Source: Nonomuraea sediminis (GTDB lineage: Bacteria; Actinomycetota; Actinomycetes; Streptosporangiales; Streptosporangiaceae). From it: a DNA stretch of 64,000 nucleotides. The notes beneath the pieces were generated by a model that ran no database searches, was not told where the DNA came from, and was given only the letters and a program-made list of their open reading frames with translations. Made by a program: the position numbers and the translations under genes. Below, in pieces: positions 26,321-35,195 of the stretch. Where the stretch lies: assembly GCF_018531495.1 (NCBI RefSeq), contig NZ_JAHDTI010000001.1:62001-126000 (forward strand). Reading direction: 5' to 3'. How positions within the stretch are numbered: the first letter of the stretch is position 1; each line of letters opens with the position of its first letter.

Positions 26321-27897
26321 TGCGGGTGCGGGTGGACAGGGACCTGGCGGTCCCGGTGGGCGACGGGGTGCGGTTGCTGGCGGATCACTACGCCCCGGTG
26401 GGCGTGCAGGGGGCTCCGGTCATCCTGATCCGCTCGCCGTACGGCAGGCGCGGGCTGTTCGGGTGGGTGTACGGGCGGGGCTTCGCCAGGCGCGGGTTCC
26501 AGGTGCTGATCCAGAGCTGCCGGGGCGGGTTCGGGTCGGGCGGGTCGCTGGATCCGCTGGGCGACGAGCGCGACGACGGGCTGGCCACGGTGGCCTGGAT
26601 GCGCGAGCAGAGCTGGTACGGCGGGTCGTTCGCGATGTTCGGCCCCTCCTACCTCGGCTACACGCAGTGGGCGATCGCGGCCGAGGCGGGCCAGGAGCTG
26701 AAGGCGATGGCCACGCAGATCACCGCCTCCCAGTTCCGCGACGCGGCCTACGTGGGCGGGGCGTTCGCGCTTGAGTCGGCGCTGAGCTGGACCACGCTGA
26801 CCGACGGGCTGTCACGCCGCTTCGGCGGCACGGCGCCGCTGATCGCGCCGCGGCTGACCCGCAAGGCGGTGCTGTCGGGCCGGCCGGTGGCCGAGATGGA
26901 CCTGGTCACCGCCGGCCGGCCGCTGCGCTTCTACCAGGATCTGATCGATCACCACGCCGAGCCGGCCGACTGGTGGGACCGGCGCGACTTCTCGCCGCGG
27001 GTGGGCGAGGTGAGCGCGGCCGTGACCATGCTGGGCGGCTGGTACGACGTCTTCCTGCCCTGGCAGCTGAAGGACTACGTGGCGATGCGGGCGGCCGGGC
27101 GGCAGCCGTACCTGACGATCGGGCCGTGGTACCACGTGGACGCCCGGCACGGGCGGCCGTCCATGCGCGAGTCGCTGGCCTGGTTCCGCGCGCACCTGCT
27201 CGGCGACGACTCGGGGCTGCGGGCCGACCCGGTGCGGCTGTACGTGACGGGCGCCGGGGAGTGGCGGGACTACCCGGACTGGCCGGTGCCGGGGATGTCG
27301 CCCGAGCGGTGGCACCTGCACGACGGGTTCGGGCTGGGCCTGGCGGAGCCGAAGCTGTCGGAGCCCGACTCCTTCAGGTACCACCCCGGCCATCCCACGC
27401 CGGTGATCGGCGGGCCGGTGCTGCTGGCCGACTCGCGGCCGCGCGACCAGCGGCGGCTGGAGGCCCGCAGGGACGTGCTGGTCTACAGTTCGCCAGCGCT
27501 GGAGTCGGACGTGGAGATGATCGGCCCGGTGAGCGCGGAGATCTTCGTGCGGTCCAGCCGCCCCTACCTGGACGTGGTCGTGCGGGTGTGCGACGTGCAT
27601 CCCGACGGGCGCTCGTTCAACGTGTGCGAGGGCGTGCGCCGGCTGACGCCTTCGCCGGAGTCGGGAGACGTCAGGAAGGTGGAGGTGGATCTGTGGCCGA
27701 TCGGGCACCGGTTCGGGCGCGACCACCGGATCCGGGTGCACGTGGCGGCCGGGGCGTATCCCACGATCGCCCGCAACCCGGGCACCGGTGACCCTCTCGG
27801 CAACGGCGGTCCGATGGTGACCAACGACGTCGAGGTCTTCCACTCCCCCGAGCATCCCTCCGCCGTGGTGCTGCCGCGATGCGCGCCGCCCGTTTGA
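26320..27897 (+). CDS. CocE/NonD-family hydrolase
   Basis: 525-residue alpha/beta hydrolase related to cocaine esterase and X-Pro dipeptidyl peptidases. The nucleophile elbow is FGPSYLGYTQW with the catalytic Ser; the acid/His region falls in MLGGWYDVFLPWQ and IGPWYHVDARHG. The C-terminal jelly-roll domain (DVEMIGPVSAEIFVRSS) is complete. Likely hydrolyses an ester or acyl-peptide in the cytoplasm. No clear ribosome site, so it may be leaderless. Its 3' end overlaps the WYL regulator gene by 19 bp. Confidence 0.88.
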   Translation: MRVRVDRDLAVPVGDGVRLLADHYAPVGVQGAPVILIRSPYGRRGLFGWVYGRGFARRGFQVLIQSCRGGFGSGGSLDPLGDERDDGLATVAWMREQSWYGGSFAMFGPSYLGYTQWAIAAEAGQELKAMATQITASQFRDAAYVGGAFALESALSWTTLTDGLSRRFGGTAPLIAPRLTRKAVLSGRPVAEMDLVTAGRPLRFYQDLIDHHAEPADWWDRRDFSPRVGEVSAAVTMLGGWYDVFLPWQLKDYVAMRAAGRQPYLTIGPWYHVDARHGRPSMRESLAWFRAHLLGDDSGLRADPVRLYVTGAGEWRDYPDWPVPGMSPERWHLHDGFGLGLAEPKLSEPDSFRYHPGHPTPVIGGPVLLADSRPRDQRRLEARRDVLVYSSPALESDVEMIGPVSAEIFVRSSRPYLDVVVRVCDVHPDGRSFNVCEGVRRLTPSPESGDVRKVEVDLWPIGHRFGRDHRIRVHVAAGAYPTIARNPGTGDPLGNGGPMVTNDVEVFHSPEHPSAVVLPRCAPPV

Positions 27898-28838
27898 TGT
27901 CGCTGCTCCTGCTGCTGCAGGGGCGCGGCGGGATGACGGCGGCCGAACTGGCCAAGGAGCTGGAGGTCTCCGAGCGGACGGTGCACCGCGACGTGCTCGC
28001 GCTGTCGGAGGCGGGTATCCCCGTCTACGCCGACCGCGGGCGCGGCGGCGGGTACCGGCTGCTGGACGGCTACCGGACGCGGCTGACCGGGCTGGACCGG
28101 GCCGAGGCCGAGGCGCTGTTCCTGTCAGGCGTGCCGGGGGCGCTGCGCGAGATGGGGTTGCAGGAGGTCGCGGCCACGGCCAGGCTCAAGGCCGCCGCGG
28201 CCCTGTCACCCGGCCTGCGCGACGCGCCCGCGACCGCCGCGCAGCGCTTCCACCTGGACGCGCCCGGCTGGTTCGCCGGGGAGAAGCCGCCTCCCGACGC
28301 GCTGGCGCCGCTGGCCCGCGCGGTGTGGAACGACCGCAGGGTCGCCACCGTCTACAAGGACCGGCTGCGCGTGCTCGACCCCTACGGCCTGGTGCTGAAG
28401 GCGGGCGCCTGGTACCTCGCGGCTCTGGCGCCGAGCGCGCGGGCCGGGGGCGGAGGTTTCCTGATCTTCCGGGTCGACCGCTTCGCCTCGGCCGAGGTGC
28501 TGGAGGAGTCCTTCGACCGGGACCTCGACTTCTACCTGGCGGCGTTCTGGGCCGAGCAGTCGGCGGGCTTCTCCCGCTCCCTGCTCAGGACCCGGATCAC
28601 GCTGCGCCTCACCGAACGCGGCGTGCGCCTGCTCCGCTTTGTCGCCGACCCCGCCGCCCTCGACGACGCGCTGGCCTCACTCCAGCCTGACGGCACGGTC
28701 CAGCTCGGCGTCGAGGGCGTCAACGTCGCCTTCTCCCAGGTCCTCCGCTTCGGCCCGGAGGCCGAGGTGCTCGACCCGCCGGAACTGCGGGAGATGATCC
28801 GCGACGCCGCGGCACGCATGTCCGCGCTGTACGGCTAG
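27879..28838 (+). CDS. YafY/WYL-domain transcriptional regulator
   Basis: 319-residue regulator. The N-terminal helix-turn-helix_11 is MTAAELAKELEVSERTVHRD with the following YADRGRGGGYRLLDGYR wing. The WYL domain covers about residues 135-215 (VYKDRLRVLDPYGLVLKAGAWYLAAL), with WYL written here as WYLAA, and the C-terminal WCX extension follows. WYL domains sense nucleic-acid-derived or other ligands. Translationally coupled to the CocE-type hydrolase gene. Confidence 0.9.
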   Translation: MRAARLMSLLLLLQGRGGMTAAELAKELEVSERTVHRDVLALSEAGIPVYADRGRGGGYRLLDGYRTRLTGLDRAEAEALFLSGVPGALREMGLQEVAATARLKAAAALSPGLRDAPATAAQRFHLDAPGWFAGEKPPPDALAPLARAVWNDRRVATVYKDRLRVLDPYGLVLKAGAWYLAALAPSARAGGGGFLIFRVDRFASAEVLEESFDRDLDFYLAAFWAEQSAGFSRSLLRTRITLRLTERGVRLLRFVADPAALDDALASLQPDGTVQLGVEGVNVAFSQVLRFGPEAEVLDPPELREMIRDAAARMSALYG

Positions 28839-29734
28839 CGGTACTCCTCCGGGTCGACGTCCTTGCCCGGCTCGCGGACCTCGGTGATGTAGCCCCAGAC
28901 GTCGGGCCGGCTGCCGTCCACGTCGGTGAAGCCGTAGACCTTGGCCAGGGCGCCGCTGTCGACCGACTTGCCGTTCCAGCGCTGCTTGTCCGCGTCCTGG
29001 GCCACGGCGGCGACCGCGCGGCCGACGTAGGCGGGGGTCTCCGACACCGCCCAGCTGGGCTCGTGGACGATGCCGTCGCGCCAGGTCTCCTCGGTGACGC
29101 GGAAGTTCTCCAGCATCGCCTCCGACCGCAGGAAGCCGGGCGTGATCGCCACCGCCGTGCAGCCGTGCTTGGCCAGGTCCTGCGCCTGCCCGAAGGCCAG
29201 CCGGTTCACCGAGACCTTGGCCAGGTCGTAGAAGGGCGAGACGCGGTAGCGGGTGGCGTTGTAGTCGGTGGTGCCGTCGGTCACCTCGACCACCAGCCCG
29301 CCCGGGTTGCGGATCAGCAGCTTCAGCGCGTGGTGGCTGGTGATCATGTGCGTGTCGATCGCGAGCCGCAGCAGCCGCAGCCCGTTGTCCAGGTCGTGCT
29401 CCCAGATCGGGGTGTCCCACTGGAAGAGGTGGTCGCCGCCCCAGATGTCGTTGACCAGGACGTCGAGCCGTCCCTGTTCCTTGTCGATCCGCTCGACCAG
29501 GGCCTTGACCTGGCCGGAGTCCAGGTGGTCGACCTGGACGGGGATGCCCTTCCCGCCCGCGGCCGTCACCAGGTCGGCGGTCTCCTCGATCGTCTCCGAC
29601 CTGTTCATCTCCGAGCGCCGCTCGCGCGTCGACCGTCCGGTGCAGTACACCGTTGCGCCGATCGCGCCCAGCTGGACCGCGATGCCCCGTCCCGTGCCGC
29701 GGGTCGCGCCCGCCACCAAAGCAATCATGAGCAT
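28835..29734 (-). CDS. SDR-family oxidoreductase
   Basis: 299-residue short-chain dehydrogenase. The NAD(P)-binding motif is VAGATRGTGRGIAVQL and the active-site region has the NDIWGG strand and SPFYDLAKVSVNRLAF, with YxxxK as Tyr-Asp-Leu-Ala-Lys. The fold is complete and slightly long, matching actinobacterial SDRs with an extended C-terminus. The ATG at 29734 follows GGGAAAG. Convergent with the WYL gene and divergent from the VOC gene at 29807, with which it shares a short promoter region. Confidence 0.88.
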   Translation of the reverse strand: MLMIALVAGATRGTGRGIAVQLGAIGATVYCTGRSTRERRSEMNRSETIEETADLVTAAGGKGIPVQVDHLDSGQVKALVERIDKEQGRLDVLVNDIWGGDHLFQWDTPIWEHDLDNGLRLLRLAIDTHMITSHHALKLLIRNPGGLVVEVTDGTTDYNATRYRVSPFYDLAKVSVNRLAFGQAQDLAKHGCTAVAITPGFLRSEAMLENFRVTEETWRDGIVHEPSWAVSETPAYVGRAVAAVAQDADKQRWNGKSVDSGALAKVYGFTDVDGSRPDVWGYITEVREPGKDVDPEEYR

Positions 29735-29806
29735 GATGCTTTCCCGGAAAGAGGACATCTCATGTCATGTTTTTCGCGGGAAGCCTGTGATAAGTAGTTG
29801 GTTACT

Positions 29807-30355
29807 ATGAACAGCGAATTCGAGCTCCGCGGCGTCAACCACCTCGCGCTGGTCTGCTCGGACATGAAGCAGACCGTGGACTTCTACTCCGGCGTCCTCG
29901 GGATGCCGCTGATCAAGACGATCGAGCTGCCGATGGGCTGGGGGCAGCACTTCTTCTTCGACTGCGGGGGCGGCAACGCGCTGGCGTTCTTCTGGTTCCC
30001 CGACGCTCCCGAGGCGGTCCCCGGGGTGTCGGCGCCGAAGAACCTGCCCGACAGGGGCGAGCTGCTGTCGGCGGTGGGCTCGATGAACCACATCGCCTTC
30101 GACGTGCCGCCGGAGAAGATCGAGGAGTACCGCGACAAGCTGATCGCCAAGGGCGTGGACGTGGGCGTGCTGCTCAACCACGACGACAGCGAGTTCGGCG
30201 TGGCGCCGAAGCTGCACGACGGGGTGTTCGTGCGCTCGATCTACTTCAAGGATCCCGACGGGATCCTGATCGAGTTCGCCTGCTGGCTGCGCGAGCTCGA
30301 CCGTCCCGAGGACGTGCGGCACGAACCCAGGACCGCCGCCGATCGGACGGTCTGA
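29807..30355 (+). CDS. VOC-family (glyoxalase/dioxygenase-like) protein
   Basis: 182-residue vicinal-oxygen-chelate protein. Paired beta-alpha-beta-beta-beta modules give the metal ligands: His in GVNHLALVCSDM, His in SMNHIAFDVP, and Glu in DPDGILIEFACW. Metal-dependent lyase or ring-cleavage dioxygenase activity is likely. It overlaps the carboxymuconolactone-decarboxylase-like gene by one base (TGATG), which favours a role in degrading an aromatic or similar compound. Confidence 0.85.
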   Translation: MNSEFELRGVNHLALVCSDMKQTVDFYSGVLGMPLIKTIELPMGWGQHFFFDCGGGNALAFFWFPDAPEAVPGVSAPKNLPDRGELLSAVGSMNHIAFDVPPEKIEEYRDKLIAKGVDVGVLLNHDDSEFGVAPKLHDGVFVRSIYFKDPDGILIEFACWLRELDRPEDVRHEPRTAADRTV

Positions 30356-30981
30356 TGCCGCGGCTGCGCCAGGTCCCCCGCGAGGAGGTGACCGATCCGC
30401 TGACCGCGTTCTTCTACGACCAGTTTCTGACCGCCGACGGGACCACGAAGACCGGCTCGCCCGGCGACTGGTGGCGGGTCTTCGCGCTCGATCCGAAGAT
30501 CTTCCGGCACTGCGTCCAGGGCTTCCAGCTCTACCGCGAGTCGTCCCTCGACCCGGTGCTGCGCGAGCTCGGTCAGACCCGGGCGGGCTGGGCGCGGCAG
30601 TCGCAGTTCGTCTTCTCCCAGCACTGCAAGCAGCTGCGGGCCCTCGGCGTGTCCGAGGAGAAGATCGAGGCGGTCGCGCACTGGCAGGTCAGCGACCGGT
30701 TCGACGAACTGGAGCGCGCCGTGCTCGCCTACACCGACGGCCTGGTGCTGGACGGCGGGCGGGTGCACGACGAGGTGTTCGCGGTGCTCGAACGGCACCT
30801 GACGGACGAGCACCTTCTCGAGCTGACCTACGTCACCTGCCTCTACGAGATGCACGCCACGATGGTGCGCGCGCTGCGGCTGGAGTTCGACGACCGGCCC
30901 GACCCGATCGTGGAGGTCCCCGCTCCCGAGGGGTACGGCACGCGCGACATCGCCGACGAGTTGACCGTTCGTCGCGAGTAG
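30355..30981 (+). CDS. Carboxymuconolactone decarboxylase-like protein
   Basis: 208-residue all-helical protein of the AhpD/CMD superfamily. The core helix pair is recognisable in RQSQFVFSQHCKQLRALGVS and EEKIEAVAHWQVSDRFDELE followed by RAVLAYTDGL. The AhpD CxxC redox motif is absent; a single Cys-Lys replaces it, closer to the gamma-carboxymuconolactone branch. Co-translated with the VOC protein, probably in the same catabolic step or detoxification. Confidence 0.8.
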   Translation: MPRLRQVPREEVTDPLTAFFYDQFLTADGTTKTGSPGDWWRVFALDPKIFRHCVQGFQLYRESSLDPVLRELGQTRAGWARQSQFVFSQHCKQLRALGVSEEKIEAVAHWQVSDRFDELERAVLAYTDGLVLDGGRVHDEVFAVLERHLTDEHLLELTYVTCLYEMHATMVRALRLEFDDRPDPIVEVPAPEGYGTRDIADELTVRRE

Positions 30982-31008
30982 CCGACCACTCGGCGATCGG
31001 TGACCCGA

Positions 31009-31023
31009 ACGCGATATTCGCGT
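31009..31023. promoter_or_regulatory. Inverted repeat upstream of the first DUF3311-MctP cassette
   Basis: ACGCGA-TAT-TCGCGT, perfect over 15 nt, about 45 bp before the DUF3311 start. A plausible operator for a monocarboxylate-responsive regulator; the second cassette has a different palindrome. Confidence 0.4.
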
Positions 31024-31066
31024 CCTTAGAGTGCGGGCACTGTGACGCTCCCATAAGGAGACCGCC

Positions 31067-31270
31067 GTGCCCGATGATAAGCGCGACCGCAGCCCCTGGT
31101 ACTGGCTGCTGCTCGTCCCCATCGTCATCCCCCTCCTTCCGTTCCTGTACAACTCCGACTCTCCTCGCCTGCTCGGCTTCCCGCTGTTCTACTGGCTCCA
31201 GATCGCCTTCATCGCGCTCGGGGTCGGCACGACCGCGCTGGTCTACCAGATGACCAAGAGGCGGCCATGA
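31067..31270 (+). CDS. DUF3311 small membrane protein (cassette 1)
   Basis: 67-residue protein with two membrane helices (about 12-30 and 40-60) joined by a short loop NSDSPRLLGFPLFYW, the DUF3311 signature. These proteins are encoded next to MctP-type symporters in actinobacteria and are assumed to be small partner subunits, comparable to the small subunit of other SSS-family transporters. The GTG start has AAGGAG 6 nt upstream. Overlaps the transporter gene by 4 bp. Confidence 0.85.
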   Translation: MPDDKRDRSPWYWLLLVPIVIPLLPFLYNSDSPRLLGFPLFYWLQIAFIALGVGTTALVYQMTKRRP

Positions 31271-32892
31271 GCGAGCACATCACCGAGATCGTCATCTTCA
31301 CCGTGCTGTTCCTCGTCGTCAGCGGCATGGGCTTCGTGGCGGCCCGCTGGCGCAGGCCGGGCACGCTGGCCAGCCTCGACGAGTGGGGCCTGGGCGGGCG
31401 CAACTTCGGCTCCTGGATCACCTGGTTCCTCATCGGCGGCGATCTGTACACCGCCTACACATTCGTGGCGGTGCCCGCGCTGCTGTTCGGCGCGGGAGCG
31501 GCGGGCTTCTTCGCCGTGCCGTACACGGTGATCACCTACCCGCTGGTCTTCCTCATCATGATCAGGCTGTGGTCGGTGTCGCACGTGCACAACCTGGTCA
31601 CGCCGGCCGACTTCGTCCGGGTGCGCTTCGGCTCGCCGACGCTGGCGCTGCTGGTGGCGATCACCGGCATCGTGGCCACGATGCCCTACATCGCGCTGCA
31701 GCTGGTCGGCATCTCCTCCGTGCTGAAGGCGATGGGCTTCACCGGCGGCGGCCTGGCGGCCGACCTGCCGCTGATCATCGCGTTCGTGATCCTGGCGGCC
31801 TACACCTACCAGTCGGGGCTGCGGGCACCCGCGCTGATCGCGTTCGTCAAGGACGTGCTCATCTACCTGGTGATCGTGGTCGCGATCATCTACATCCCGG
31901 CCAGGCTGGGCGGCTGGGGCAGCATCTTCGACGCGGCGGCGGCGAAGTTCGCCAAGACCCCGAACCCTGCCGACGGCACCCTGCTCGGCCCCAACAACCA
32001 GCTGCAGTACGTGACCCTGGCGCTGGGCTCGGCGCTGGCGCTGTTCATGTATCCGCACAGCGTCACCGGCGTGCTGGCCTCGCGCAACCGCAACGTGATC
32101 AAGCGGAACATGTCGGCGCTGCCCGCCTACAGCCTGCTGCTCGCGCTCATCGCGCTGCTCGGCTACATGGCCATCGCGGCCAAGGTGGTGCCGCTGCCGG
32201 GCACGAACGGGCTGCCCGACGGCAACACGGCGGTGCCGCTGCTGTTCGACAAGATGTTCCCCGACTGGTTCACCGGCATCGCCTACGCCGCCGTCGGCAT
32301 CGGCGCGCTGGTCCCCGCGGCGATCATGTCGATCGCGGCGGCGAACCTGTTCACCCGCAACATCTACCGCGAGTACATCAACCGTGACGCCACCGAGGCG
32401 CAGGAGGCGGGCGTCAGCAAGGTCACCTCGCTGGTCGTCAAGGTGGGCGCGGTGCTGTTCGTCCTGGCCATCGACCCGCAGTTCTCCATCGACCTGCAGC
32501 TCATCGGCGGTGTGATCATCCTGCAGACGCTGCCGTCGGTGGCGATCGGGCTGTTCACCCGCTGGTTCCACCGCGGCGGTCTGATCGCCGGGTGGGTTGC
32601 GGGCATGGGCTCGGGCCTGTGGATGCTGTACACGGTCGAGAACCCGGCCACCAAGCACCCGCACTTCGGCGGGTCGGCGTTCTCGCTGTCCAAGCTGGGC
32701 CTCGACACCAAGATGACGATCTACGCCGGGTTCCTGGCCCTGCTCGTCAACCTGGTCGTGGCGATTCTCGGCACGATCATCGCCAAGGCCGTCAAGGCGC
32801 CCGACGGGCCGGACGCCACGCAGCCCGGCCACTTCACCGCCGACGAGGGCGACCCACGGGTCAAGGATCTCGACCTGACCGCGTCAACATGA
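31267..32892 (+). CDS. Sodium:solute symporter, MctP-type monocarboxylate permease (cassette 1)
   Basis: 541-residue SSS-family transporter with about 13 membrane helices. Family landmarks include LGGRNFGSWITWFLIGGDLY at the first helices, TYQSGLRAPALIAFVKD and AAIMSIAAANLFTRNIYREY in the sodium-site helices. MctP proteins take up lactate, pyruvate, acetate, propionate or alanine. The C-terminal tail is acidic (DEGDPRVKDLDLT). Coupled to the preceding DUF3311 gene; a close paralogue follows. Confidence 0.9.
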   Translation: MSEHITEIVIFTVLFLVVSGMGFVAARWRRPGTLASLDEWGLGGRNFGSWITWFLIGGDLYTAYTFVAVPALLFGAGAAGFFAVPYTVITYPLVFLIMIRLWSVSHVHNLVTPADFVRVRFGSPTLALLVAITGIVATMPYIALQLVGISSVLKAMGFTGGGLAADLPLIIAFVILAAYTYQSGLRAPALIAFVKDVLIYLVIVVAIIYIPARLGGWGSIFDAAAAKFAKTPNPADGTLLGPNNQLQYVTLALGSALALFMYPHSVTGVLASRNRNVIKRNMSALPAYSLLLALIALLGYMAIAAKVVPLPGTNGLPDGNTAVPLLFDKMFPDWFTGIAYAAVGIGALVPAAIMSIAAANLFTRNIYREYINRDATEAQEAGVSKVTSLVVKVGAVLFVLAIDPQFSIDLQLIGGVIILQTLPSVAIGLFTRWFHRGGLIAGWVAGMGSGLWMLYTVENPATKHPHFGGSAFSLSKLGLDTKMTIYAGFLALLVNLVVAILGTIIAKAVKAPDGPDATQPGHFTADEGDPRVKDLDLTAST

Positions 32893-32921
32893 TTTACTCC
32901 AAACCGTAATACTGCTGTCAT

Positions 32922-32937
32922 CGGGGTTATAACCCCG
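32922..32937. promoter_or_regulatory. Perfect 16-nt palindrome between the two MctP cassettes
   Basis: CGGGGTTATAACCCCG, perfectly self-complementary, 30 bp after the first transporter gene. Could be an operator for cassette 2 or part of the terminator of cassette 1; no T-run follows. Confidence 0.45.
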
Positions 32938-32952
32938 GCAAAGCTAATCTCC

Positions 32953-32990
32953 ATGACAGAGACCAGCCGAAAGTGGCTGGTCTCTGTCAT
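32953..32990 (+). promoter_or_regulatory. Strong 16-bp hairpin directly upstream of the cassette 2 ribosome site
   Basis: ATGACAGAGACCAGCC (32953-32968) and GGCTGGTCTCTGTCAT (32975-32990) pair perfectly around GAAAGT. The hairpin ends 2 nt before the GGAGG at 32993. No T-run follows, so it looks less like a terminator than an mRNA 5' stabiliser, RNase III site or translation-modulating element. Confidence 0.6.
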
Positions 32991-33003
32991 ATGGAGGTTA
33001 TTC

Positions 33004-33213
33004 ATGACGACCCGGGACCCCGGGCAGCCACGTAGCGACCGCAGCCCGTGGAACTGGCTGCTGATCGTGCCGATCGTGCTCCCGCTGTGCACGTTCCTGT
33101 TCAACGCCGACCAGCCACGCCTGGCGGGCTTCCCGCTGTTCTACTGGCTGCAGATCGCCTTCATCGCGGTCGGCGTGGCCGCCACGACGATCGTGTACAG
33201 GATGACCAAATGA
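33004..33213 (+). CDS. DUF3311 small membrane protein (cassette 2)
   Basis: 69-residue paralogue of the protein at 31067, sharing the loop FNADQPRLAGFPLFYWLQIA and two membrane helices. The ATG at 33004 follows GGAGG at 6 nt. An in-frame ATG at 32953 lies in the hairpin, lacks a ribosome site and is unlikely. Overlaps the second transporter gene by 4 bp, as in cassette 1. Confidence 0.85.
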   Translation: MTTRDPGQPRSDRSPWNWLLIVPIVLPLCTFLFNADQPRLAGFPLFYWLQIAFIAVGVAATTIVYRMTK

Positions 33214-34805
33214 GCGTGAACGTCACCGAGGTCGTCGTCTTCGGCGCGCTGTTCCTGCTGGTCAGCGTGATGGGGTTCGTGGCCGCGCGCTGGCGGCGGC
33301 CTTCCAACATCGAGAGCCTGCACGAGTGGGGCCTGGGCGGCCGTAATTTCGGCTCCTGGATCACCTGGTTCCTGGTCGGCGGTGACCTGTACACGGCCTA
33401 CACGTTCGTGGCCGTGCCCGCGCTGGTGTTCGCCTCCGGCGCGATCGGGTTCTACGCCCTGCCGTACACGGTGGTGGTGTATCCGCTGGTGTTCCTGGTG
33501 CTGGCGCGGATGTGGTCGGTGTCGCACGTGCACGGCTTCGTCACGCCGGCCGACTTCGTCCGGGCCAGGTTCGGCTCGCCGACGCTGGCGCTGCTGATCG
33601 CGATCACCGGGCTGGTGGCCACGATGCCGTACATCGCGCTGCAGCTGGTGGGCATCGAGTCGGTGCTGAAGGCGATGGGGATCACCGGGCACCTGCCGAT
33701 CGTCATCGCGTTCGCGATCCTGGCGGCCTACACCTACCAGTCGGGGCTGCGGGCGCCGGCGCTGATCGCGTTCGTCAAGGACTCGCTGATCTACATCGTG
33801 ATCCTGGCGGCCGTCATCTACATCCCGGCCAAGCTGGGCGGCTGGAGCTCGATCTTCGACGCCGCGGCGGCCAAGTTCGCCAAGACCCCGGCGCCGGCCG
33901 ACGGGATCCTGCTCAACGCCAACAACCAGCTGCAGTACATCACCCTGGCGCTGGGCTCGGCGATGGCGCTGTTCCTGTACCCGCACAGCCTGACCGGCGT
34001 GCTGGCCTCCAAGAACCGCGGCGTCATCAAGCGGAACATGGCGGCGCTGCCCGCCTACAGCTTCCTGCTCGGCCTGATCGCGCTGCTGGGCTACATGGCC
34101 ATCGCGGCCAAGACGCCCATGGTGGGCACGGACAAGAACACGATCGTCCCGATGCTGTTCCACCAGATGTTCCCCGACTGGTTCGCGGGCGTGGCCTACG
34201 CCGCGGTGGGCATCGGCGCGCTGGTGCCCGCGGCGATCATGTCGATCGCGGCGGCGAACCTGTTCACCCGCAACATCTACCGCGAGTACATCCGCAAGGA
34301 CGCCACCGACGCCCAGGAGGCCAAGGTCTCCAAGCTGGTGTCGCTGGTGGTCAAGGTGGGCGCGGTGCTGTGCATCCTCCTGCTCGACCCGCAGTTCTCG
34401 ATCGACCTGCAGCTGATCGGCGGCGTGATCATCCTGCAGACGCTGCCGTCGGTGGCGCTCGGCCTGTACACGCGGTGGTTCCACAAGGGCGGCCTGATCG
34501 CCGGTTGGGCGTTCGGCCTGGCGGCGGGGACCTGGATGCTGTACCAGATCCCGAACCCGGCCAACGGCAAGCTGCACTTCGGCGGCTCGGCGTTCCCCCT
34601 CGGCAACCTGGGCTTCGACACCAAGATGACGATCTACGCCGGGTTCCTGGCGCTGATCGTCAACCTGGTCGTGGCGGTGCTCGGCACGCTGCTGTTCAAG
34701 GCGCTGAAGGTGGCCGACGGCCAGGACGCCACCACGAGTGGCGACTACGTCGCCGACGAGGGCGACCCCGGGGTCAAGGACCTGGACCTGGCCGGCTCCC
34801 ACTAG
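33210..34805 (+). CDS. Sodium:solute symporter, MctP-type monocarboxylate permease (cassette 2)
   Basis: 531-residue close paralogue of the transporter at 31267, collinear throughout with the same LGGRNFGSWITWFLVGGDLY and AAIMSIAAANLFTRNIYREY segments. Differences cluster in the loop after TGHLPIVIA (shorter by about five residues), in the loop AKTPMVGTDKNTIVPMLF and at the C-terminus. The two copies arose by tandem duplication of the DUF3311-transporter pair and may differ in substrate range or regulation. Confidence 0.9.
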   Translation: MSVNVTEVVVFGALFLLVSVMGFVAARWRRPSNIESLHEWGLGGRNFGSWITWFLVGGDLYTAYTFVAVPALVFASGAIGFYALPYTVVVYPLVFLVLARMWSVSHVHGFVTPADFVRARFGSPTLALLIAITGLVATMPYIALQLVGIESVLKAMGITGHLPIVIAFAILAAYTYQSGLRAPALIAFVKDSLIYIVILAAVIYIPAKLGGWSSIFDAAAAKFAKTPAPADGILLNANNQLQYITLALGSAMALFLYPHSLTGVLASKNRGVIKRNMAALPAYSFLLGLIALLGYMAIAAKTPMVGTDKNTIVPMLFHQMFPDWFAGVAYAAVGIGALVPAAIMSIAAANLFTRNIYREYIRKDATDAQEAKVSKLVSLVVKVGAVLCILLLDPQFSIDLQLIGGVIILQTLPSVALGLYTRWFHKGGLIAGWAFGLAAGTWMLYQIPNPANGKLHFGGSAFPLGNLGFDTKMTIYAGFLALIVNLVVAVLGTLLFKALKVADGQDATTSGDYVADEGDPGVKDLDLAGSH

Positions 34806-34820
34806 CGGGGTCCGGCTCCA

Positions 34821-34854
34821 CGAGGCCCGCCTCCGTCCACGGGGGCGGGCCTCG
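34821..34854 (+). terminator. Hairpin terminator after the MctP cassettes
   Basis: CGAGGCCCGCC (34821-34831) pairs with GGCGGGCCTCG (34844-34854), an 11-bp GC-rich stem with a 12-nt loop, 16 bp after the transporter stop codon. Confidence 0.7.
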
Positions 34855-34895
34855 GCGTCTGTCGCCGCGCTCCCTGCCCTCCTACGATGGCGGCC

Positions 34896-35195
34896 ATGGA
34901 GCGCGCGAGGGTGGCGGAGGTCCTGCGGCAGGTCGCGCAGTGGCAGCTGACGGAGGGGCGCTGGGTCCGGGTCGACAGGGCGCTGTCCGCCGTCGAACAG
35001 ACGCTGAGCTCTGGCGCCGAGGACGCGATCGCGCCCGCCGTACACGATCTGGAGCTGGCGGGGCCGCTGCGGATCAGGACCAGGGTGGGCGACCCGCCGC
35101 GGGTGCCCGCGCCGCCCGAGACCAGGGAGCGGTTGAACAAGCTCGTCCTCGAGCTGGCGGAGCAGCCCGCCGAGGACCGCGACGCTGATGGATGA
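34896..35195 (+). CDS. CATRA-system-associated-like small protein
   Basis: 99-residue soluble protein beginning MERARVAEVLRQVAQWQLTE with a Trp-rich helix, then a beta region HDLELAGPLRIRTRVGDPP and a Pro-rich linker before LNKLVLELAEQ. Size, sequence style and position before a larger CATRA-type gene match, from memory, the small proteins annotated as CATRA system-associated. A -10-like TACGAT at 34883-34888 puts transcription start at about 34895, so the ATG at 34896 is probably leaderless. It overlaps the next gene by 8 bp. Molecular role unknown. Confidence 0.6.
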   Translation: MERARVAEVLRQVAQWQLTEGRWVRVDRALSAVEQTLSSGAEDAIAPAVHDLELAGPLRIRTRVGDPPRVPAPPETRERLNKLVLELAEQPAEDRDADG

